Assembly (NCBI GenBank): GCA_964520785.1
Contig: CAZFQG010000109.1
Location: 1 to 21,517, forward strand
Source of the DNA: CAZFQG01 sp964520785
GTDB lineage: Bacteria > Planctomycetota > Planctomycetia > Pirellulales > Thermoguttaceae
DNA: 21,517 bases
Direction of reading: 5' to 3'
The notes under the pieces are model-generated. The model saw nothing but the letters and a program-made list of their open reading frames with translations. It was not told where the DNA came from and did no database searches. Shown here in pieces: positions 15,705 to 21,517 of the stretch; within the stretch, counting starts at the first letter, position 1; each line of letters begins with the position of its first letter. A program made the position numbers and the translations under genes.

Positions 15705-16388
15705 ATGGCAAAGCAATCGAAGCGACTTCAAGCCCTGCGCGAAAAAGTTAAGAACCTTACCGAGCCGCTCGAAATCGGCGAGGCGGTCGGAATTCTCAAG
15801 GAGTTCGACACGACGAAGTTCGATCAGTCCGTCGAGGTCGCCGTGCGACTGGGAATCGATCCCAAACAGGCCGATCAGATGGTCCGCGGATCGATCGTTT
15901 TGCCGCACGGACTTGGAAAGACGTTGCGGGTTGTCGTTTTCGCCAAAGGAGAGAAGGCGGAAGAGGCACGAGACGCCGGCGCCGACGAAGTCGGCGAGGC
16001 CGATCTCGCCGAGAAGATCAAGGGAGGGTGGACCGATTTCGATGTATGTATCGCCACTCCCGACATGATGGGATTGGTCGGCCCCCTCGGGCGGGTCCTC
16101 GGCCCGCGTGGTTTGATGCCGTCCCCTCGCGCCGGCACGGTCACTCCGGAGGTCGAGACCACCATCAAGGAGTACAAGGCCGGGAAGGTGGAATTCCGCA
16201 ACGATTCGTCCGGTATCATTCATGCTCCGGTGGGAAAGCTCAGCTTCGACCGTGAGAAGCTCGCGGAAAACATCCGCGCGTTCGTCAATCAAATCGTTTC
16301 CATGAAGCCCGCGGCGGTCAAAGGGCAGTATGTTCGAACCGTATCCGTCAGCGCGACAATGAGTCCCGGCCTGAAAGTGGCGGTTTGA
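15705..16388 (+). CDS. rplA: 50S ribosomal protein L1
   Basis: The 227-residue L1 of the 50S subunit L1 stalk, which guides deacylated tRNA out of the E site; in many bacteria it also represses rplKA translation. Conserved family segments include QSVEVAVRLGIDPKQADQM, RGSIVLPHGLGK, VLGPRGLMPSPRAGTV and GKVEFRNDSSGIIHAPVGK. The length is close to the E. coli protein (234). The start ATG 15705 lies four bases after the rplK stop. Its ribosome binding site GAGGG lies within the end of rplK. A small hairpin GCCGGG/CCCGGC (16397-16414) follows in the 73-base gap to rplJ. Confidence 0.97.
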   Translation: MAKQSKRLQALREKVKNLTEPLEIGEAVGILKEFDTTKFDQSVEVAVRLGIDPKQADQMVRGSIVLPHGLGKTLRVVVFAKGEKAEEARDAGADEVGEADLAEKIKGGWTDFDVCIATPDMMGLVGPLGRVLGPRGLMPSPRAGTVTPEVETTIKEYKAGKVEFRNDSSGIIHAPVGKLSFDREKLAENIRAFVNQIVSMKPAAVKGQYVRTVSVSATMSPGLKVAV

Positions 16389-16461
16389 GTTATTCGGCCG
16401 GGTCGATCCCCGGCAGGACTGTGGCCCGTGTGGCCGCGAATCGGAACCGAACGAATCTAAA

Positions 16462-16998
16462 ATGAGCAAATACGTAAAGAATCTTTTGACCGATCATTTC
16501 CGTGAACGTCTGGAGGGTGTTTCGGACGCCGTCGTCGTTAACGTGGTCGGTTTGGACGCGAACAAAACAAATCAGCTCCGCGGTGAGCTGGCGGCGAAGG
16601 ACATCCGCCTGCTGGTCATTAAGAACAGTCTGGCCGCTCGGGCCGTGGCCGGGACGACCTTGGAACCCGCCCTCAAGGGACTCAAAGGGACGGCCGCGGT
16701 TTGCTTTGGTGGGGAGGACGTTGTTAGCCTCGCCAAGGAAGTCATACGCTTGGAGGAAAACCGCGATTACGCTTCTTTTGCCGCGCGGGGCGGCGCGATG
16801 GACGGAGAGTCGCTCACCGCCGAGCAGGTCAAGGCGGTCAGCAAGTGGCCCAGCCGTGACGAGCAACTCAGCCTCCTCGTCGGGCAGATACTCGGCCCAG
16901 GAGCCGCTCTCGCGGCGCAGATACTCGGTCCAGGAGCGACGCTCGCTGGTCAAGTGAAACAAAAGGCGGAAGGCGACGATGAGGCGGAGGCCCAATAG
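16462..16998 (+). CDS. rplJ: 50S ribosomal protein L10
   Basis: The 178-residue L10 that anchors the L7/L12 dimers to the 50S stalk base. The N-terminal rRNA-binding domain includes VVVNVVGLDANKTNQLR, the VIKNSLAARAV segment and GTAAVCFGGED. The C-terminal helix, the docking site for L7/L12 dimers in known structures, contains a tandem duplication: QILGPGAALAA (142-152) and QILGPGATLAG (153-163). The tail is acidic. There is no good Shine-Dalgarno sequence before ATG 16462 (GGAA is about 17 bases away), which suggests coupling or leader control. rplL follows after a rather long gap of 158 bases that holds a nested hairpin (GCCCG/CGGGC, 17053-17086). Confidence 0.96.
   Translation: MSKYVKNLLTDHFRERLEGVSDAVVVNVVGLDANKTNQLRGELAAKDIRLLVIKNSLAARAVAGTTLEPALKGLKGTAAVCFGGEDVVSLAKEVIRLEENRDYASFAARGGAMDGESLTAEQVKAVSKWPSRDEQLSLLVGQILGPGAALAAQILGPGATLAGQVKQKAEGDDEAEAQ
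16885..16950 (+). repeat. 33-bp tandem duplication inside rplJ
   Basis: Two adjacent 33-base units, 16885-16917 and 16918-16950, share 19 of their first 20 bases (CAGATACTCGG, then CCAGGAGC) and fewer of the last 13. They encode the 11-residue repeat QILGPGA-x-LA-x twice. The near identity at DNA level suggests fairly recent duplication or strong constraint. Confidence 0.8.
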
Positions 16999-17156
16999 GC
17001 ACCCCGGTCAATCCCGCTTTCTTCAAGAGAGAATAAGGAAGTTAGATAAGCGGCCCGCGGTGGAGTGCGTGGTTCTCCCGACGGGCTCAGAAGGGTCTTC
17101 CAATTCCGGTGTGAAAAAGCCACGCGCAGAAAAGAACGAGAAAGGATATTTCCCCG

Positions 17157-17570
17157 ATGTCTGAAGTAGCTACCCGCGAATGGTCCGCGGCGATCAAAGA
17201 TCTGGGCGACAACATCTCCGGTTTGACGCTCAAAGACGCGAAAGAACTCAGCGATTACCTCGAAGAAATCCATGGTATCAAGGCCGCCGCCGGCGGCGGC
17301 GTGATGATGGCCATGCCGGCCGACGGTGGCGGTGGGGCCGCTGCGGCGGTCGAGGAGCAAACCGAGTTCGACGTCGTGCTCGAGAGTTTCGGCGACAAGA
17401 AGATCAACGTCATCAAAGTGGTTCGCGCGGCGACCAGCCTGGGACTCAAGGAGTCGAAGGAAATGGTCGAAGGAGCCCCCTCCAAGGTCAAGGAGGGCAT
17501 CTCCAAGGAAGACGCCGAAAAGCTCAAGGCCGAATTGGAAGAAGCCGGCGCGACCGTTTCGATCAAGTAA
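17157..17570 (+). CDS. rplL: 50S ribosomal protein L7/L12
   Basis: The 137-residue acidic stalk protein that recruits translation GTPases. The N-terminal dimerisation and L10-binding domain covers about residues 10-43. A Gly/Ala-rich flexible hinge with methionines covers 44-66. The C-terminal factor-binding domain (68-137) includes EFDVVLESFGDKKINVIKVV, LGLKESKEMVEGAP and a KAELEEAGATVSIK-type end. It is longer than E. coli L7/L12 (121) because of extra residues at the N-terminus and in the hinge. AAAGGA lies ten bases before ATG 17157. Confidence 0.97.
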   Translation: MSEVATREWSAAIKDLGDNISGLTLKDAKELSDYLEEIHGIKAAAGGGVMMAMPADGGGGAAAAVEEQTEFDVVLESFGDKKINVIKVVRAATSLGLKESKEMVEGAPSKVKEGISKEDAEKLKAELEEAGATVSIK

Positions 17571-18060
17571 CGCCGGTTTTGTGAATTTGAACACCCCATT
17601 AGAGGGCGTTCCCTGCGCATTCTCGGTGTTGGACGAGATGCGATCTTACGTTAATATGGGAGACACCGTCGAATTGCGCACCCCGCCCCCCGGGCGGGGT
17701 CATGGTGGTTTCCCCGGATGATCGCGGACTGGTCTACCAGTTAGTTCGACAAGTGGCGAAAAGCGAAAGCGGCCGGTTGCGGCCGCGTGGAGCGAGGTGA
17801 CGAATATCCGCACAGGATTCTTTCGCGAACCGCCGACCCCCTATCGGTGGTTCAATCGGTTACACTCTCTTTCAGCAACGGACGGAACGCGGATGAACAA
17901 CAAACTCGGGTTTCCCGAGACCGCCGTCGTTTTGACAAGCCGAGCTGCGCGCCGCGATTTCCGTCTTCGCATCGACAATCCTCCTTTCGTGGACCCGCCA
18001 CGACGAGTGCCGTCGTGGCGGTTCGCATTCCCTTTTCCGTTTCATGAGGGTTAGTTCTCT
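17571..18060 (+). promoter_or_regulatory. rplL-rpoB spacer with strong hairpins and a possible internal promoter
   Basis: A 490-base gap without a supported gene. TTGGAC (17629-17634), 17 bases and TAATAT (17652-17657) form a possible promoter. ACCCCGCCC/GGGCGGGGT (17680-17700) is a 9-bp hairpin with a 3-base loop. CCGCCACGACG/CGTCGTGGCGG (17995-18021) is a perfect 11-bp hairpin with a 5-base loop, 39 bases before rpoB. In E. coli this spacer holds an attenuator and an RNase III site, and these hairpins could play similar roles. Neither is followed by a proper T-run. Confidence 0.45.
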
Positions 18061-21000
18061 ATGGCGACCACAGCCCAAAGACGTCTCCAACCCAAGGAAA
18101 TCCGGCGATTCGGAAGCCATCGGCCTCCCCATCTCACGCCGAATCTGACTCGCATTCAAACCGAGAGTTATGATGCTTTCCTCCAGTTCGAGGTTCCCCC
18201 CGAACAACGGGAGGATCAGGGAATCGAGAGTGTTTTGCGCGAAGTATTCCCGATTGAGAGCTATGACAAGCAGTTGACGCTCGATTATTTGCGGTATGAT
18301 CTTGGAAAACCCCGGTACGAGCCGGACGAGTGCCGCCAACTGCGTCTGACCTACGGCCGGCCCTTCAAGGTATGGTTACGGTTGAACAAGGAAGAACCGG
18401 TCGAGGAAGAGGTATATCTGGGCGATATCCCGATCATGCTCGGCGGAGGGGAATTCATCATCAACGGGGCCGAACGCGTCGTCGTCAATCAGCTTCACCG
18501 CAGCCCGGGCGTCGATTTCGTTTCGGATCCCGAGGGGGGCGAACGGCGTGCGTTCAGTTGCCGGATCATTCCGGAACGGGGAAGTTGGATAGAGCTGAAC
18601 ATCACGAGGAAGGACAGTATTTCGGTTCGGATCGACCAGAGCGGCAAGTTTCCGGCGACGACCCTCATCCGCGCGATGGGGCCGGAATTCAGCCAAGACG
18701 CCGATATTCTCCGCGCATTCTACGAAACCAAGGTCGTGAAGGTGGGTCAGGCGGACACCGCCGCGGAAATCGAAGGCAAAGTGGCGGTCAGCGACGTCAT
18801 CTACCCCATCGAGAGCGAGCGTGCCGGCGAGGTCCTCGTCGAGGCGGGTCAGCGCATATCCAAGAATGCGGCCGAGGAGATCCGGACGTCCGGCATCACC
18901 GAAGTCGAGATCATGGACGCGCAGAAGAACCCGCTCTTGTTGAATACGCTGGCCGAGGATCAGACGAGCAGCTACGAAGAGGCGCTTCTGCGGATCTACC
19001 AGCGGTTGCGGCCCGGGAACCCCCCCCAGTTGGAAAAGGCGAAGATTCTTTTCGACGAAAAGTTCTACGACACCAATCGATACCGCCTCGGTCGTGTGGG
19101 GCGTTTCCGGATCAACCGCAAGCTGGGGTTGGGGGCGCCGGAAGAAGAGATGACGCTTCGGCCGGAAGACCTCATCGCCTCGCTGAAGTATCTGCTCGAC
19201 CTTTGCTCCGGTGAATCCGGCGCCGAGGTGGATGACATCGACCACCTGGGCAACCGGCGTCTGCGGACGATCGAGGAGTTGGCGTGCGATGAACTCCGCA
19301 AGGGATTTCTGAAGCTGCGCCGGACCGTTCAGGAACGCATGAGCCTCAAGGACGTCGAGGAGATGACGCCGCGGACGCTCGTCAATCCCAAGAGCATTTC
19401 CGCCGCCATCGAGTACTTTTTCGGTCGCGGCGAACTCTCCCAGGTCGTCGACCAGACCAATCCTCTTTCCATGCTCACGCACGAGCGTCGGCTCTCCGCG
19501 TTGGGACCGGGCGGTTTGAACCGCAAACGGGCCGGCTTCGAAGTGCGAGACGTCCATATCTCGCATTACGGGCGGATATGCCCGATCGAGACTCCGGAAG
19601 GGACCAACATCGGATTGATCTCGAGTCTGTCAATTTACGCGAGCGTCGACGAATACGGATTTCTGATTTCTCCTTACCGAAAAGTCGTCGACGGAAAACT
19701 GACGGACCAGGTGGAATGGTTGCGTGCCGATCAGGAGCACCACGCGTACCTCGTCTCGGGCGACGCCCCCATCGAAAAAGGCAAGCTCGTAGGGGAAACC
19801 GCCGACACGATCGTCGCGCGGCACGCCGGAGATCTCCAGCTCGTACCGGTCAGCCGGGTCGATTACATGGACGTCGCGCCGAACCAGATGCTCGGCGTTT
19901 CCGCCGGACTGATCCCGTTTCTGGAGCACGACGACGCGAACCGGGCACTCATGGGTTCGAACATGCAGCGCCAGGCCGTACCTCTCCTCTTGGCCGAACC
20001 GCCGATCGTCGCGACTGGAATGGAGCGCGATACCGCGCAGAACTCCAGCATGATCGTCCGCGCCAAACGCGGCGGAACCGTCACGTACGTCGACGCGACG
20101 CGGATCGAGATCGGAGCCGACGTGTACGAGCTGCGGAAATTCGTCGGTCTCAACGAGCGAACTTGCCAGAACCAGAAGCCGATCGTCCGGATGGGACAGC
20201 AGGTCGAAGCCGATGAAGTGCTCGCGGACGGGGCGGCCACCTTCATGGGCGAGCTGGCTCTGGGCCGGAACGTGCTCGTCGCTTTCATGGCGTTCGACGG
20301 CTACAACTTCGAGGACGCGATCATCATCAGCGAGGAACTCGTTCAGAACGACGTCTACACGTCGATCCATATCGAGGAGTTCGACATCGAGATCCGCGAG
20401 ACCAAGCTCGGCCGCGAGGAATTCACGCGGGACATTCCGAACGTCGGCGAGAAGGCGTTGCGGAATCTCGACGAGCACGGAATCGTCCGCGTAGGCACCT
20501 ACGTCCGTCCCGGCGACATCCTCGTCGGCAAGGTCTCGCCGAAATCGAAAACCGAGTTGACCCCGGAAGAGAAGCTGCTGCACGCCATTTTCGGAAGGGC
20601 GGGCGAGGACGTGAAGAACGACTCGCTCGAGGTTCCCTCCGGAATCGAGGGGATCGTTATCGACGCACAGCGGTTCTCCCGCCGGATGAGCCTTTCCGAG
20701 GAAGATCGCAAGGCGTTCGAGGCCGAGTTGAAGACGGTCGAATCGGAAGGAAACGCGCGGATCGCTTCCGCGTTCGACGAGCTGGTAAAGGGCCTGGAGG
20801 ATATTCTCGAGTGCAGGCTGCTCGACGAGGATGGCAATTCCCTGGTTCACGATCAGGAGCACCGTTTCGTCGCGGAACAGGCACAGCGGTTCAACCTCGA
20901 ATCCGTACTGAACCAATTGGACGTGCGTTCTCCGGAGAAGCGGGCCGCCGCGGAAAACGCGTTCCGCGAGACGTGGCCCCCGGTGGAGGCCGCCATCGAC

Positions 21001-21517
21001 GCGAGGGACCGCCGCCTCAATTCGCTGAAGCGCGGCGACGAGCTGCGAAGCGGCGTCTTGCAGATGGTCAAGGTGTACATCGCGACGAAGCGGGTCATCT
21101 CCGTGGGAGACAAAATGGCCGGCCGCCACGGCAACAAGGGCGTCATCTCGAAAATCCTCCCGCAAGAGGACATGCCCTATTTGCCGGACGGCACCCCGGT
21201 TCAGATTCTTCTGAACCCGCTGGGCGTTCCCAGCCGCATGAACGTAGGACAGATTCTGGAAACCCACCTCGGGTGGGCCGGAGGAACGCTCGGATTCCAG
21301 GCGATCACGCCGGTCTTCGACGGAGCCGACGAAGAAGAAATCCACGGGTGCCTGGAAGAGGCCGGCCTCCCCAAACGTGGAAAGATCCGCCTCATCGACG
21401 GTCGTACCGGAGAGCCGTTCGAACAAGAGGCGACGGTCGGATACATCTACATGCTGAAGCTGCACCACCTGGTCGATGACAAGGTACATGCACGTTCGAC
21501 CGGGCCCTATTCGCTCA
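18061..21517 (+). CDS. rpoB: DNA-directed RNA polymerase subunit beta, 5' part
   Basis: The first 1152 codons of the beta subunit; the gene runs off the right edge without a stop. ATG 18061 has GAGGG ten bases upstream. Visible landmarks are the N-terminal DAFLQFE segment, GEFIINGAERVVVNQLHRSPG, the rifampicin region at about 455-481, the LSALGPGGLNRKR segment, CPIETPEGTNIGLI, the NMQRQAVPLL segment, the FDGYNFEDAIIISE active-site block and the KMAGRHGNKGVIS block. In the rifampicin region most drug-contact residues are kept (Gln461, Asp464, His474, Arg477, Ser479), but the position of E. coli Phe514 is Val462 and that of Gln510 is Glu458. rpoC is expected just outside the window. Confidence 0.98.
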   Translation, partial: MATTAQRRLQPKEIRRFGSHRPPHLTPNLTRIQTESYDAFLQFEVPPEQREDQGIESVLREVFPIESYDKQLTLDYLRYDLGKPRYEPDECRQLRLTYGRPFKVWLRLNKEEPVEEEVYLGDIPIMLGGGEFIINGAERVVVNQLHRSPGVDFVSDPEGGERRAFSCRIIPERGSWIELNITRKDSISVRIDQSGKFPATTLIRAMGPEFSQDADILRAFYETKVVKVGQADTAAEIEGKVAVSDVIYPIESERAGEVLVEAGQRISKNAAEEIRTSGITEVEIMDAQKNPLLLNTLAEDQTSSYEEALLRIYQRLRPGNPPQLEKAKILFDEKFYDTNRYRLGRVGRFRINRKLGLGAPEEEMTLRPEDLIASLKYLLDLCSGESGAEVDDIDHLGNRRLRTIEELACDELRKGFLKLRRTVQERMSLKDVEEMTPRTLVNPKSISAAIEYFFGRGELSQVVDQTNPLSMLTHERRLSALGPGGLNRKRAGFEVRDVHISHYGRICPIETPEGTNIGLISSLSIYASVDEYGFLISPYRKVVDGKLTDQVEWLRADQEHHAYLVSGDAPIEKGKLVGETADTIVARHAGDLQLVPVSRVDYMDVAPNQMLGVSAGLIPFLEHDDANRALMGSNMQRQAVPLLLAEPPIVATGMERDTAQNSSMIVRAKRGGTVTYVDATRIEIGADVYELRKFVGLNERTCQNQKPIVRMGQQVEADEVLADGAATFMGELALGRNVLVAFMAFDGYNFEDAIIISEELVQNDVYTSIHIEEFDIEIRETKLGREEFTRDIPNVGEKALRNLDEHGIVRVGTYVRPGDILVGKVSPKSKTELTPEEKLLHAIFGRAGEDVKNDSLEVPSGIEGIVIDAQRFSRRMSLSEEDRKAFEAELKTVESEGNARIASAFDELVKGLEDILECRLLDEDGNSLVHDQEHRFVAEQAQRFNLESVLNQLDVRSPEKRAAAENAFRETWPPVEAAIDARDRRLNSLKRGDELRSGVLQMVKVYIATKRVISVGDKMAGRHGNKGVISKILPQEDMPYLPDGTPVQILLNPLGVPSRMNVGQILETHLGWAGGTLGFQAITPVFDGADEEEIHGCLEEAGLPKRGKIRLIDGRTGEPFEQEATVGYIYMLKLHHLVDDKVHARSTGPYSL

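Noticed and set aside
19630..21489. Minus-strand open frame of 619 codons opposite rpoB
   Set aside because: A shadow of rpoB produced by GC-rich codon use; composition is unlike a real protein and no ribosome binding site is seen.

Overview
The window is a 21.5 kb GC-rich chromosomal segment of a bacterium that is most likely a member of the Planctomycetota. Four things point there. EF-Tu has a divergent effector loop that I recall from planctomycete EF-Tu. A sigma-70-type factor carries a long N-terminal part with several helix-turn-helix segments. A short conserved-looking protein of a planctomycete type is present. The informational genes are mixed with FHA, HdeD-like and LpxA genes and long non-coding gaps. 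I see no insertion sequence, phage gene, integrase or CRISPR array. This is core chromosome, not an accessory island.

Left part (1-9530). The window opens in the C-terminal end of a membrane site-2 protease with paired CBS domains. It is followed on the + strand by a flippase-like polytopic membrane protein and an FHA-domain protein. The minus strand then carries lpxA (lipid A biosynthesis), an HdeD/DUF308 membrane protein, a 75-residue conserved small protein, and a two-gene unit made of a secreted protein of unknown function and apgM (cofactor-independent phosphoglycerate mutase). Two minus-strand intrinsic terminators (after hdeD and after apgM) and several candidate promoters delimit these units. 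An 826 bp gap separates the secreted-protein gene from the divergently oriented sigma factor gene.

Right part (9531-21517). After the sigma factor and another long gap with structured elements comes a classic translation/transcription cluster, all on the + strand: tRNA-Thr(UGU), tRNA-Tyr(GUA), tRNA-Gly(UCC), tRNA-Thr(GGU), tuf, tRNA-Trp(CCA), secE, nusG, rplK, rplA, rplJ, rplL and rpoB, the last cut by the window edge. The four-tRNA-tuf order is that of the thrU-tyrU-glyT-thrT-tufB operon of E. coli. A strong hairpin with a T-run after tRNA-Trp probably separates the tRNA-tuf transcript from the secE-nusG-ribosomal protein-rpoB transcript.

The most notable points are the sigma factor that seems to lack region 3 but carries extra DNA-binding-like segments, an 11-residue tandem duplication in the C-terminal helix of ribosomal protein L10 (the L7/L12 docking helix), the altered EF-Tu switch I, and several strong unexplained RNA hairpins in the long gaps. 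I found no clearly new multi-gene system.
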